Below, one piece after another: positions 36,402 through 45,147 of a DNA stretch of 64,000 bases. The stretch is from positions 18,932 through 82,931 of the forward strand of contig CALRTC020000029.1 in assembly GCA_943371025.1 (NCBI GenBank). Direction: 5' to 3'. Position 1 is the first letter of the stretch. Each line of letters opens with the position of its first letter. A program made the position numbers and the translations under genes. Below the pieces are notes generated by a model. It made no database searches. It was given only the letters and a program-made list of their open reading frames with translations, and had not been told where the DNA came from. Source of the stretch: Niveispirillum sp943371025. GTDB lineage: Bacteria > Pseudomonadota > Alphaproteobacteria > Azospirillales > Azospirillaceae.

Positions 36402-37307
36402 TCAGGCGGACAGGTCCGGAAAATTTGCCGCTACATGGTCCACGAACAGCCGGATGCGGGGCGACGGATGGCGGCCGGCGGGCCACAGGATATGGAACTG
36501 CCCGACCGGGCGCACATGGTCGGCCAGAATAGAGACAACCCGCTCCGCGGCCAGGGACCCGGCCGCCACAAAGCAAGGCAGGCAGGCGATGCCCAGCCCG
36601 CTTTCGGCCAGGAACAGCCGCGCCGCGGCCGTATCGGCCACGGCGGTGACCGGCAGGTCGGCGGGCGGATCGTCGGGACCAGGGGCCAGCAATGGCCAGG
36701 GTTCGGGCCGGCCGGTCGCGGGGTGACGATGGTGCAGGCAGGCATGGCGGGTCAGGTCAGCCGGGCTGTCGGGCACGCCGCGATCCGCCAGATAGGCGGG
36801 CGACGCCACCAGCACATGCCGGAAGCCGCCCAGGCGACGGCTCATCAGGCGCGAATCGGACAGGGGGCCGGTGCGGATGACGGCGTCGAAACCGTCTTCG
36901 ATGATATCCGCCAATTGATCACTGGCCGCGATTTCCAGCCTGATGTCAGGCCAGCGCCGCTGGAAATCCGCCAGCAGCGGCAGCAGGGCCGCTTCGGCCA
37001 CCGCGGGCAGGCCGACGCGCAGGGGCCCGCGCGGAGCCTGACGCGACAGGGCCAGCTCCACCTCCGTCTCCGACATTTCGGCCAGGATGCGCTGACAGCT
37101 TTCCAGATATAGCCTTCCCTCCGGCGTCAGGGTCAGGCTGCGGGTGGACCGGTGGAACAGGCGCACGCCCAACCGTTCCTCCAGCCGGGCCACGGCCTTG
37201 CCCACGGCTGACGCGGAGACGCCGGCCTGCCGTCCGGCCTCCACGAAGCTGCGGTTTTCCGCCGCCTGCATGAACAGATGCACGCCGCCAAACCGATCCA
37301 TGATCAC
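36402..37307 (-). CDS. LysR-family transcriptional regulator
   Basis: 301 residues. N-terminal winged HTH: MDRFGGVHLFMQAAENRSFVEAGRQAGVSASAVGKAVARLEERLGVRLFHRSTRSLTLT region (approx. residues 3-60). The C-terminal effector domain starts near residue 92 (GPLRVGLPAVAEAALLPLL) and includes LADIIEDGFDAVIRTGPL. It is divergent from the YfbR-like HD hydrolase gene, with a 26-bp perfect palindrome between them that is likely its operator. Inducer unknown. Confidence 0.9.
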   Translation of the reverse strand: MIMDRFGGVHLFMQAAENRSFVEAGRQAGVSASAVGKAVARLEERLGVRLFHRSTRSLTLTPEGRLYLESCQRILAEMSETEVELALSRQAPRGPLRVGLPAVAEAALLPLLADFQRRWPDIRLEIAASDQLADIIEDGFDAVIRTGPLSDSRLMSRRLGGFRHVLVASPAYLADRGVPDSPADLTRHACLHHRHPATGRPEPWPLLAPGPDDPPADLPVTAVADTAAARLFLAESGLGIACLPCFVAAGSLAAERVVSILADHVRPVGQFHILWPAGRHPSPRIRLFVDHVAANFPDLSA

Positions 37308-37311
37308 CTTC

Positions 37312-37337
37312 CATTACGGACAATATTGTCCGTAATG
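37312..37337. promoter_or_regulatory. 26-bp perfect palindrome between lysR and HD-hydrolase genes
   Basis: Half-site CATTACGGACAAT, directly abutting its exact inverse with no spacer. It starts 5 bp upstream of the lysR ATG, 79 bp before the HD gene start. A site this close to the lysR start would repress lysR and could activate or repress the divergent gene. Confidence 0.7.
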
Positions 37338-37415
37338 ATCGGAAGCCTAGCCGATTTTTCCCGCCGTGACAGCGCCCTATGCTGCCGCCCGCTGATGATG
37401 AAGGGGAGGATGGCC

Positions 37416-38006
37416 ATGGCAATGGCCCGGATCGTGTCGTTCGTTCTGGAACTGGACCGGCTGAAGGCGGTGACGCGCAAGGTGCGGCCGCGCGGGCTGG
37501 ACCGGTATGAGAACTCTGCCGAACATAGCTGGCACCTGACGCTGCTGGCCCTGTCGCTGACCCCGCATGCCGGGCCGGGCGTGGATATCGACCGGGTGCT
37601 GCGCATGCTGCTGGTCCATGATATCGGGGAGATCGATACCGGCGACACGCTGTTCTTCATCCAGGAGGGGCGGGCGGAACGCAAACAGGCCGAGGAACAG
37701 GCCGTCGCCCGCATCACCGGCCTGCTGCCGGACGGGCAAGGGGATGTCCTGCTGAAACTGTGGCGGGAGTTCGAGGCGGGAGAGACGGCCGAGGCGTGCT
37801 TTGCCCAGGCCCTGGACCGGGCCATCCCCGTGCTGATGAACCTGAACAATGACGGGCAGAGCTGGCGCGAGAATGGCATCACCCATGCCCAGGTCATGGC
37901 CCGCGTCGGCCCGCCCATCGCCGCCGGCTGCCCCGCGCTGTGGGATTATCTGGTCCAGCGGCTGGAGGCCGCCCGCGATGCGGGCTGGTTCGGGATCGCG
38001 GGTTAG
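37416..38006 (+). CDS. YfbR-like HD-domain phosphohydrolase
   Basis: 196 residues from the ATG at 37416, chosen because GGAGG ends 6 nt upstream. HD motif residues are intact: ENSAEHSWHLTLLALSL (His), LRMLLVHDIGEIDTGDT (HD) and the late LDRAIPVLMNLNNDG (Asp). This matches the HD_3 group of 5'-deoxynucleotidases and relatives, which act on dNMPs using a divalent metal. Substrate not tested. It faces lysR across a strong palindrome. Confidence 0.82.
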   Translation: MAMARIVSFVLELDRLKAVTRKVRPRGLDRYENSAEHSWHLTLLALSLTPHAGPGVDIDRVLRMLLVHDIGEIDTGDTLFFIQEGRAERKQAEEQAVARITGLLPDGQGDVLLKLWREFEAGETAEACFAQALDRAIPVLMNLNNDGQSWRENGITHAQVMARVGPPIAAGCPALWDYLVQRLEAARDAGWFGIAG

Positions 38007-38040
38007 AGTTTGTCAGGTTTACGTTGAAGCAATTCCTACC

Positions 38041-38066
38041 GTCACCCCGGCCTTCGCCGGGGTGAC
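38041..38066. repeat. REP-like hairpin between convergent genes
   Basis: A perfect 11-bp stem (GTCACCCCGGC with GCCGGGGTGAC) and a 4-nt loop CTTC, a shortened member of the repeat family seen near 31972 and 51178. Lying between two convergent genes it may double as a bidirectional terminator, though it has no T-tract. Confidence 0.7.
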
Positions 38067-38108
38067 GGTAGTGAGAGCTTTTTCGATTCCATCTGAACCA
38101 GACAGATT

Positions 38109-38621
38109 CTAAAGCCGCTTCGGCACCGCCAGACCGCGATCCTTCGCGGCTTTCGTGAAACTGTCCCAGGCCCGGTCGGCCACCCCTTCGGCCCAGGCCT
38201 GGCCCAGCACCATGCTCTGTTGCAGGATGGTGGGGGACAGGGTCACCAGCTTGCGCGCCACGGGCGAACGGTAGAAGGCGATGATCTGATCCAGTTCGGC
38301 AGCCGTGAAATGGGCGGCATAAAGGCCGGCGATGCCGCGTGTCAGGTCGGGCAGGGCGGCACGGGCCCGCGGCGTGAAATGGTCACGCACCAGGATCGTC
38401 ACTTCCGGTTCCCGCCCCGGATTGGCCTGGGCCAGCACTTCCTCCGCCTGCCGGGTGACGATGGACAGCGTCTGGTCGGCCAGGGCCTGCGCACCCGACA
38501 GGTCCAGCAGGGTGCGGGCCTTTTCCAGGCGCAGCTTGTCATCCGCCGCACCGGCCGCGGGAGCGGACAAGGGCGCCAGGCAGAAGAGCAGGGTCAGCAG
38601 GCAGGCAAATATCTGACGCAC
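38109..38621 (-). CDS. DUF2059 family secreted protein
   Basis: 170 residues from a GTG at 38621, with AAGGGG about 10 nt upstream; an ATG at 38654 is in frame but would place 11 residues before the signal peptide (VRQIFACLLTLLFCLAPLSAPAAG). Mature part: KLRLEKARTLLDLSGAQALADQTLSIV, then the family signature AAHFTAAELDQIIAFYRSPVARKLVTLSPTILQQSMV. DUF2059 proteins are small helical periplasmic proteins of unknown function. Convergent with the HD gene. Confidence 0.75.
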   Translation of the reverse strand: MRQIFACLLTLLFCLAPLSAPAAGAADDKLRLEKARTLLDLSGAQALADQTLSIVTRQAEEVLAQANPGREPEVTILVRDHFTPRARAALPDLTRGIAGLYAAHFTAAELDQIIAFYRSPVARKLVTLSPTILQQSMVLGQAWAEGVADRAWDSFTKAAKDRGLAVPKRL

Positions 38622-38692
38622 GCGGGTCACCCCTTCAACTGGCGGAGGGCGCACAGCCTAAAGAGTGCGGAAGGGGCGGAAAAGCCCCATTA

Positions 38693-39829
38693 TCAGCCGG
38701 TCAGCAGCGGGGAGACCGACAGCTCATATCGGCGGTTGCGCTGCCGGAAGCGGCTGAAATCGGTGCGTCCCCAGCCGTCGCCGCCAAAGCGGGCCAGATA
38801 GGGGGCGATCTGGTCGCGCTCCAGCGCTGCCAGGGTCAGGCTTTGCGAGATGCCGCCGGCGGCGGCAAAATCCAGGCCGTCGGCATGGTCACGCAGCCAG
38901 GCCAGCGCCCAGGCCCCCAACAGAAAATGGCCGCCGACCGACAGATGCAGCTGCCCGTCCACCACGGCCCGCAGCGCTTCCTCCTGCCAGTTCATGCCCA
39001 CCAGGCACAGATCCCTGCCAGGCTGGCGGCCCAGGACCTGGGCCGCTTCCATGGCACCCAGCGCCATGTCGTCATTGGCGCACCAGATACCTTGCACCTG
39101 CGGCTGCCGGCGCAACAGCGACAGCGTGCGCTCCCGCGCCTCATCCCGGCTCCAGTTCAGGGGCACATGGTCCAGCAGGACCGCATCGCCATCCTCCGCC
39201 AGCGCCGCGCGCAACCCGTCGGACCGTTCCTGTCCCGCCGGCGTCGCCACAATCCCCCCCAGCGCCAGGATCTGCACGGGGCCGCCCTTTCCTGCCGGTC
39301 GGCGCGAACGGCAGGCGGACAGCAATGCCCGGCCCATCATATGGCCCGCCCCCAGATTGTCGGGAACCAGGCTGCCCAGCAGCAGCGGGCTGCGTTCACG
39401 CGGCTGACCCATCATCGCCACGTCGTCCGCCGCCAGGCCGCTGAACACGATCAGCGACGGAATACCGGCGGCCAGGGCGGCGGTCAGGAGCGGCTGGGCC
39501 GTGCGATGTTCGTTCACTACCAGCAGATAGTCGGGCCGCTGCGCGATGATCGCCTCGCCCGCGGTGATGATGGTCTGCCGGTCGCGCTCGGCCCAGTCGG
39601 TGATCAACTCAATGTTGAACTGGTGGGCGGCGGACCGCATCACCAGATCGACCATCTGCCAGAACCGGTCGCTGCGCCGCCCTGGATTGACGAAGCCAAC
39701 CCGCAATGGTGCCGCCACGATAGCCCGCGCCGGCATGGCGCAAGCCACCATTGCCGATTGGAGCAGAATGCGTCGTGAGAGCAATTCGATCACGGGGCTG
39801 GCCTGCGCCGATTGAACATGATGGCGCAT
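38693..39829 (-). CDS. Orphan periplasmic sugar-binding-like protein (PBP type 1)
   Basis: 378 residues from the ATG at 39829; an ATG at 39895 is also possible. A twin-arginine-like signal (LSRRILLQSAMVACAMPARAI) precedes a RbsB/LuxP-type two-domain fold: RVGFVNPGRRSDRFWQMVDLVM, EAIIAQRPDYLLVVNEHRTA, LALGGIVATPAGQERSDGLRAAL, VQGIWCANDDMALGAMEAAQ. No ABC transporter, kinase or chemoreceptor gene accompanies it, so it may feed a distant receptor. It is divergent from the acyltransferase gene. Confidence 0.72.
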   Translation of the reverse strand: MRHHVQSAQASPVIELLSRRILLQSAMVACAMPARAIVAAPLRVGFVNPGRRSDRFWQMVDLVMRSAAHQFNIELITDWAERDRQTIITAGEAIIAQRPDYLLVVNEHRTAQPLLTAALAAGIPSLIVFSGLAADDVAMMGQPRERSPLLLGSLVPDNLGAGHMMGRALLSACRSRRPAGKGGPVQILALGGIVATPAGQERSDGLRAALAEDGDAVLLDHVPLNWSRDEARERTLSLLRRQPQVQGIWCANDDMALGAMEAAQVLGRQPGRDLCLVGMNWQEEALRAVVDGQLHLSVGGHFLLGAWALAWLRDHADGLDFAAAGGISQSLTLAALERDQIAPYLARFGGDGWGRTDFSRFRQRNRRYELSVSPLLTG

Positions 39830-39978
39830 ACTAAACCATTTCCGCACGGCGGAACATACGTTTGAATGCGATGCGTTGGCCGCTTGTGACTGCATACGAA
39901 GTCATGTTGCGTTAACCATGCCGGGATGCCCTAGATACCACCAACCGGTCGAAGTACCGATGATCAGGGGGGAGTAAC

Positions 39979-41115
39979 ATGGGCGTCAATGCAGCGGGCC
40001 GGTTCGACCGGCCCGAATTGGACCTTTTACGGTTCATGGCCTTTATCGGCGTATTTGGCTTTCATTATATCGACTACGCGCCGTTCGACCATGCGGGCCA
40101 TCCGATCTTCATGGGATTTTGCACAGTCGGCGCCTTTGGTGTGTCAATTTTCTTCCTGCTGTCAGCCTATCTGATCACGGAGCTGCTGACGCGGGAGCGG
40201 ACGCGGACGGGCCGGGTTGCCATCAAGGCCTTCTTCATCCGACGCATCCTGCGCATCTGGCCGCTCTATTTCACCATGCTGTTCGGCCTGCTGGCGCTGG
40301 GCCTGGTGGTGCCCAAGGTGGCGCCCAGCGAATGGCCGGCGGTGCTGTCCTTCGTGGTGTTCGCCGGCAACTGGTACGTGACGCTGAAGGGCTGGATCGC
40401 TGGCTCCTTCGACCCGCTATGGAGCATTTCGGTGGAGGAGCAGTTCTATCTGCTGGTGCCGTTTGCCCTGGCGCTGCTGGCGACACGTCGCGTGGCGGCC
40501 ATCTGTGTGGCCGTGATCGCCGTGTCCTATGCCGCCATCTGGAACTATGCCGCCCATCCGGTGGAAGGCGACAATGGCATGTGGACTGACAGTCTGGTGC
40601 AGTTCCAGTTCTTTGCCGCGGGCACCCTGCTGTCGCTGGGCCTGCGGGGCTGGGCGCCCGGCTGGTCACTGCCGGTGCGGCTTGGTGTGTTTGCGGCCGG
40701 GCTGGGGGCCTGGTTCTGGGCCCTGCTGGGCTTTGGCGTGAAAAGCTGGGATGCGCACCCGACGCCGTTGGGTGCCTTGGCCGGCTGGGGGCTGGTCCTG
40801 GCGGGGGCCGTGCTGATCTTCCTGGCGCTGCTGGGTCTGGACCGGCGCTATGCGCCGCGCTGGCTCACCTACTGGGGCCGGGTTTCCTATGGGCTGTACC
40901 TGTTCCATTCCCTGGTGCTGTACCTGACCTTCGGCCTGCTGCTGGGCTGGTTCGGCACACCCGCACTGATGGACAATGAACAGGGCGGGCCGGTGCTGTG
41001 GGTCGGGTCGGCGCTGGTGTTCGTCGTGCTGTTCACCATGGCGCACGTCTCCTACCGCTGGCTGGAAAGCCCCTTCCTGCGGCTGAAGGACCGGTTCGCC
41101 GTGGTGCATCGCTGA
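39979..41115 (+). CDS. Acyltransferase family 3 membrane protein
   Basis: 378 residues with about ten transmembrane helices. The N-terminus has the family signature LDLLRFMAFIGVFGFHYIDY, with the conserved Arg and His. Downstream helices include VSIFFLLSAYLITELL and FFIRRILRIWPLYFTMLFGL; SVEEQFYLLVPFALALL is typical of O-acyltransferases such as OafA/NodX-like proteins. It probably acylates an exported polysaccharide or lipid headgroup; the substrate cannot be told. AGGGGGG precedes the ATG. Confidence 0.88.
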   Translation: MGVNAAGRFDRPELDLLRFMAFIGVFGFHYIDYAPFDHAGHPIFMGFCTVGAFGVSIFFLLSAYLITELLTRERTRTGRVAIKAFFIRRILRIWPLYFTMLFGLLALGLVVPKVAPSEWPAVLSFVVFAGNWYVTLKGWIAGSFDPLWSISVEEQFYLLVPFALALLATRRVAAICVAVIAVSYAAIWNYAAHPVEGDNGMWTDSLVQFQFFAAGTLLSLGLRGWAPGWSLPVRLGVFAAGLGAWFWALLGFGVKSWDAHPTPLGALAGWGLVLAGAVLIFLALLGLDRRYAPRWLTYWGRVSYGLYLFHSLVLYLTFGLLLGWFGTPALMDNEQGGPVLWVGSALVFVVLFTMAHVSYRWLESPFLRLKDRFAVVHR

Positions 41116-41155
41116 TGTCCTGCGAGGGCCGGTCACCCGGCCCCCAGGCGTGCGA

Positions 41156-42997
41156 TCACGCGGTCGCCTTGCGGCTTTCGACCCAGGCGTCGACCACCGC
41201 TTCCAGGATGGGCAGGGTGACGGCGCCGTTGGTCAGCACCGCGTCATGGAAGCCGCGGATGTCGAATTTCGGCCCCAGCGTGGCCTTGGCCTTTTCCCGC
41301 AGCTCCAGGATCTTGTTCATGCCGATCTTGTAGCCCAGGGCCTGGCCCGGCCAGACGAAGTAACGGTCGATCTCCGTCTTGTTGTCGGCCAGCGGGTTGG
41401 CGGTATTCTCGTTCATCCAGGTCACGGCCTGTTCACGCGTCCAGCGCTTCGCGTGGATGCCCGTGTCCAGCACCAGACGCCCGGCGCGGAACAGTTCGGA
41501 GATGATGCGCCCGGCCTCTGAAATGGGGGCCTTGTAGAAGCCGTACTCCTTGGTCATGCGCTCCGTATACATGGCCCAGCCTTCGCCATAGGCCGTGTCC
41601 CAGGCATATTTGCGGAAGGTGGGCATGCCTTCCGTCTCCTGCGCGATGGCGATCTGCATATGGTGGCCGGGCAGGCCCTCATGATGGCACAAAGCCTCCA
41701 GATCATGGCGAGTCTGCACCGACATGTCGGACAGGTTGGCATAGAACACGCCCGGCCGGCTGCCATCGGGGGAGGATTGTTCATAAAACGCGCTGGGCGT
41801 GGCGTTCTCGCGATATGCCTCCACCGCCTTCACCACCACCTTGGCCTTGGGCAGGGTGCCGAACATCTCCGGCAGGCGGGCCGCCATTTCGTCGATATAG
41901 CGCGTGGCCGTGGCCAGATATTCCTGGCGGCCGGCGTCGGTATCGGGGAAGCGGTTGGCCGGGTCGTTGCGGACGTAAGTGAAGAAATCCTGGACGCTGC
42001 CCTTGAAGTCCAGGCGCGCCATGGCCTCTCGCAACTCGCCATGCAGGCGCGCCGTCTCCTTCAGGCCCAGTTCGTGAATCTCGTCCGGGGACAGTTCCAG
42101 GCCGGTATGCACGCGGACCTGCGATTTGTAGAAATCCGCCCCGTCGGGCAGGGCCCAGACGCCGTTGCTGTTCTTCTGCTGCGCCGCCATTTCCGCGACG
42201 GTCTTCAGGAAGCGCTGATAGGCGGGCAGCAGGCTGCCGGTCATGGCCTTCACGCCGGCCTGGATGATGGATTTCTTCGAAGCGTCGGGGATGGACAGCT
42301 TGCCCACCTTCTCCTTCAGGTCGGCCAGCAGGGGATTATCCTGCTTGGCCTTCTGGTAGAAGGGCTTGCCGGCGATGACGTTGCGTGCCGCCTCGGCAAT
42401 GCGGTCAAAGCTGAAGGCCGGGGGCAGCACGCCCTTGGCCGCCTGACGGCGCATGGTCTCGCCGGCAATGTCCATGACGGCGGCGGCCCGGTCCAGACGG
42501 GCGACGTAATCTTTGGCGTCCTGGGCCGTGGTCACGGCGTGGTAGCCGATCAGGAAGGACGGGATGGAGGTATGCGGGCCGTCCAGATGGCTGACCGCGT
42601 ACAGGTGATGGCGCCAGCGATACCCGTCGATCTGCCGACGCAGCCCGGCGGAAAACATCATGTGGCTGATGCGGGCCACGGGCGACAGGGCGTTGAAATC
42701 AAACGCGGCCAGCCCATCCAGCTGTGCCATGGCGAGGCGCAGGCTTTCCTGCTGGAACCCCTCGTCGGCCAGGGTCCAGCTGTCATGGGGACCGGGCAGG
42801 CCCATGCGCGTGCGCTGTTCCGGGCTGCGGGCCAGATCATCCTGCCAGCACTTTTCCAGGAAGTCGTTCAGCGCCTTGTCAGCCGGCCCCTCCTGTCCCG
42901 CCAGGGCCAGACGGGGCATCACGCCCTCCAGCGCGATGGCCGTGGCGGACAGGGCGAAAAGGCCGGACAGGGCGGTGCGGCGGGTCAGGACGGGCAT
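41156..42997 (-). CDS. DUF885 family zinc metallopeptidase-like protein
   Basis: 613 residues from the ATG at 42997. A Tat-type signal (MPVLTRRTALSGLFALSATAIAL) leads into the DUF885 fold. The metal-binding motif is intact: LEALCHHEGLPGHHMQIAIAQE (~residues 433-452) with a later AWDTAYGEGWAMYTERM. These proteins are periplasmic, probably peptidases (the fold is related to M3 and carboxypeptidases). Substrate unknown. It converges with the acyltransferase gene. Confidence 0.85.
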   Translation of the reverse strand: MPVLTRRTALSGLFALSATAIALEGVMPRLALAGQEGPADKALNDFLEKCWQDDLARSPEQRTRMGLPGPHDSWTLADEGFQQESLRLAMAQLDGLAAFDFNALSPVARISHMMFSAGLRRQIDGYRWRHHLYAVSHLDGPHTSIPSFLIGYHAVTTAQDAKDYVARLDRAAAVMDIAGETMRRQAAKGVLPPAFSFDRIAEAARNVIAGKPFYQKAKQDNPLLADLKEKVGKLSIPDASKKSIIQAGVKAMTGSLLPAYQRFLKTVAEMAAQQKNSNGVWALPDGADFYKSQVRVHTGLELSPDEIHELGLKETARLHGELREAMARLDFKGSVQDFFTYVRNDPANRFPDTDAGRQEYLATATRYIDEMAARLPEMFGTLPKAKVVVKAVEAYRENATPSAFYEQSSPDGSRPGVFYANLSDMSVQTRHDLEALCHHEGLPGHHMQIAIAQETEGMPTFRKYAWDTAYGEGWAMYTERMTKEYGFYKAPISEAGRIISELFRAGRLVLDTGIHAKRWTREQAVTWMNENTANPLADNKTEIDRYFVWPGQALGYKIGMNKILELREKAKATLGPKFDIRGFHDAVLTNGAVTLPILEAVVDAWVESRKATA

Positions 42998-43094
42998 GTT
43001 GGCTCCGGTTGATGACGATGGGATTGCCGGGCGCCATCCTACCGTTTCCGTCCTCTCGGCCAAGCGGACCATTGTAACGCAGGTGTAACGAGCC

Positions 43095-43478
43095 TCAGAA
43101 TTTCACTGCCGGCTTCCCGTTGTCGATGGGGGCCGTGGGGCGGCCCTGGGTGACGGTGGAGCCGGGGCTGCGCATCACGCTTTTGCCGGCGTCGGGGTTG
43201 GGCGTGTCGGTCATCCGGTCCAGGCGGCGGTTGGGCAGTTCCGGCGGGCCGTAGATCTGCTTCAGGCGGTTATATTCCTGGCGGTGATGCTCCCATTCCT
43301 CCTGGAAGTCGGGCTCGTTGCGCCGGCCGCGCACGATGATCTCCTCCTCCACCGCGGGCGGCGACGCCTGAGACGAAGCGGGCGGCGGTGGCGTCTGCGC
43401 CTTCACCGCCAGGGCCGCCATCAGCAGGAACAGGATAGCGAACAGCAACAGCAGCGCCGCCTCCACCATCAATCGCAT
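43095..43478 (-). CDS. Membrane-anchored or secreted Pro-rich hypothetical protein
   Basis: 127 residues from the ATG at 43478, preceded by GGGGG 7 nt upstream (ATGs at 43511 and 43499 are also in frame). One N-terminal hydrophobic segment (LMVEAALLLLFAILFLLMAALAVKA) is followed by a Pro/Ser/Ala-rich, then charged, soluble part (QEEWEHHRQEYNRLKQIYGPP). Not recognised. The hydrophilic part probably lies in the periplasm. It lies between DUF885 and DUF455 genes on the same strand. Confidence 0.55.
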   Translation of the reverse strand: MRLMVEAALLLLFAILFLLMAALAVKAQTPPPPASSQASPPAVEEEIIVRGRRNEPDFQEEWEHHRQEYNRLKQIYGPPELPNRRLDRMTDTPNPDAGKSVMRSPGSTVTQGRPTAPIDNGKPAVKF

Positions 43479-43558
43479 CAGATCCCCCACCCTGGTCATG
43501 CGGTGCAGCATGACACAGGTTGGTTAATTTGAACATAGTTCATAAGCGATAGGGAGGA

Positions 43559-44383
43559 TCAATTCCCGGCCAGCGGCTCGTACCAATCGGACGGCAGGCC
43601 GGCCAGTTCACGCGACAGCCCGTTGAAGGGGCGCTTCAGCTCGCCCTTGAAATGGGTGCGGACCAGATCCTGCCACCAGGGGCCGGCCTCTTTCCCCATG
43701 GCCCGGGCCGCGACCTGAAACCAGCGCCGGCCTGTGGCGACATGGCCCACCTCGTCGCGCAGGATGATGTGCAGGACCTCCACGCTTTCATGGTCGCCGG
43801 CCCTGGTCAGGCTGTCGATGATGCCGGGGGTGACATCCAGGCCGCGCGCTTCCAGCACCATGGGCACCACGGCGAGGCGCGCTGGCAGGTCGTGCGCCGT
43901 GGCTTCGGACGCCTGCCACAACCCGTCATGGGCGGGCAGGTCGCCATAGGCAGCGCCCAGGCTGGCCAGACGGCCGGCAACCAGGGAGAAGTGCAACGCC
44001 TCCTCATCCGCCACGCGCAGCCAGTCGGTGTGGAAATCCAGCGGCAGGGGTGTGCCGTCGGGCAGATGCTGGAACCGGGCCAGGATGTCCCAGGCCAGAT
44101 CAATGGCGTTCAACTCGATATGGGCGATGGCGTGCAGCAGCGCGATGCGATTGGCGATGCTCTGTCCCCGGCCGCGCTTGGGCATGTCCTTGGGATGCCG
44201 CAGTTCCGGTTTGGCGGGGCGGGCGGGCCGGGCCGGCGGGTCGGCGCGGCCCAGATCGGTGATGGCACCGTCGCGCCAGGCGGCGGCAAAGGCACGGGAC
44301 AGACGGGCCTTTTCCAGGGCATCGGCCGTGGTCAGGACGGTGACGGCGGCGGCGGAGAGGGTGGGGGGAAGGGTCAAGGTCAA
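43559..44383 (-). CDS. DUF455 ferritin-like protein
   Basis: 274 residues from a TTG at 44383 (a second TTG lies at 44377). A four-helix ferritin-like core is visible with metal-type residues: LLHAIAHIELNAIDLAWDILARF, RVADEEALHFSLVAGRL, VLHIILRDEVGHVATGRRWF. This matches DUF455, related to the diiron MiaE/rubrerythrin group; activity unknown. Its start overlaps the stop of a 55-residue membrane protein gene by 4 nt (TTGA), indicating translational coupling and supporting this unusual start. Confidence 0.82.
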   Translation of the reverse strand: MTLTLPPTLSAAAVTVLTTADALEKARLSRAFAAAWRDGAITDLGRADPPARPARPAKPELRHPKDMPKRGRGQSIANRIALLHAIAHIELNAIDLAWDILARFQHLPDGTPLPLDFHTDWLRVADEEALHFSLVAGRLASLGAAYGDLPAHDGLWQASEATAHDLPARLAVVPMVLEARGLDVTPGIIDSLTRAGDHESVEVLHIILRDEVGHVATGRRWFQVAARAMGKEAGPWWQDLVRTHFKGELKRPFNGLSRELAGLPSDWYEPLAGN

Positions 44384-44547
44384 GGATGGCGCAGGAAATA
44401 GTTGGTGCCGAAGACCAGTACCAGGAACACCACGGCCATCACCGGCAACTGAATCGCATCTGGCAGCAGAATTGAGAAACTGAACAGCGACGCGCAGGTG
44501 AAGCCTAAAAGGGTAACTTTCGGGATTTTGCGGGATTTCGGCGGCAT
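44380..44547 (-). CDS. Small two-TM membrane protein (55 residues)
   Basis: The ATG at 44547 gives MPPKSRKIPKVTLLGFTCAS, then LFSFSILLPDAIQLPVMAVV and FLVLVFGTNYFLRHP: a basic N-terminus and two hydrophobic segments, ending with TGA at 44380. The 4-nt overlap with the DUF455 start and the absence of any other reading in this gap support it as a real gene. No family recognised. Function unknown. Confidence 0.55.
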   Translation of the reverse strand: MPPKSRKIPKVTLLGFTCASLFSFSILLPDAIQLPVMAVVFLVLVFGTNYFLRHP

Positions 44548-44786
44548 GGCGTGTTCCGTCGGGATTCAGGCTGTGAACAGCCTACCCCATCCTGTCATCC
44601 CGGCGAAGGTCTGTAGAGATCAGGATGGACGTTCCACATCAGTGCCTTCCCCTTGATGAGCGGGGATACAGGGGCCCCATGCGCCTACGCTTCCGTGCCC
44701 TTGGCTCCTGGACCCCCGCTTTCGCGGGGGAGGCAGGTTAGTGCAGAGGGTTAAGTCAGCGCCCCCATGCGCGAAAGCGGGGGGTC
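44548..44786. repeat. Intergenic region with degenerate REP-like repeats downstream of sufA
   Basis: Pieces of the CCCGGCGAAAGCCGGG repeat lie at about 44594-44613, and a CCCCCGCTTTCGCGGGGG palindrome at about 44705-44722; a further GCGCGAAAGCGGGGGG half occurs near 44770. No gene. One of the hairpins may end the suf transcript. Confidence 0.5.
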
Positions 44787-45131
44787 TCAAACCGAAAAGC
44801 TCTCCCCACAGCCACAGCGGGCCTTCTCATTGGGGTTCTTGAAAGTGAAGCCGGACTGGAACTTGTCGTCGGCATAGTCCATTTCGCTGCCGATCAGGAA
44901 CATGGTGGCGGCGGGGTCGATCAGGATGGTCACGCCCTTGTCCTCCACCACCTCCTCGAACTTCTTCTTCTCCTCGGCATATTCCACGAAATAGGACATG
45001 CCGGAGCAGCCGCGCGTCTTCACGCCCACGCGCAGGCCGATGATGGGCTTTTCCGACCGGGACATCAGTTCCTTCACGCGGTCGGCGGCGGCGTCGGTCA
45101 GGGTCAGGGCCTTGGGCAGGGGGCGGGCCAT
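44787..45131 (-). CDS. sufA: SufA-type A-type iron-sulfur carrier
   Basis: 114 residues of the HesB/IscA family: ALTLTDAAADRVKELM, GLRVGVKTRGCSGMSYF and the C-terminal ARCGCGESF, giving the three conserved cysteines that ligate a transferred Fe-S cluster. Its place at the end of the suf operon identifies it as SufA rather than IscA or ErpA. 16 bp from the sufT stop. Confidence 0.93.
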   Translation of the reverse strand: MARPLPKALTLTDAAADRVKELMSRSEKPIIGLRVGVKTRGCSGMSYFVEYAEEKKKFEEVVEDKGVTILIDPAATMFLIGSEMDYADDKFQSGFTFKNPNEKARCGCGESFSV

Positions 45132-45147
45132 TCTATCCTCCTCAACC

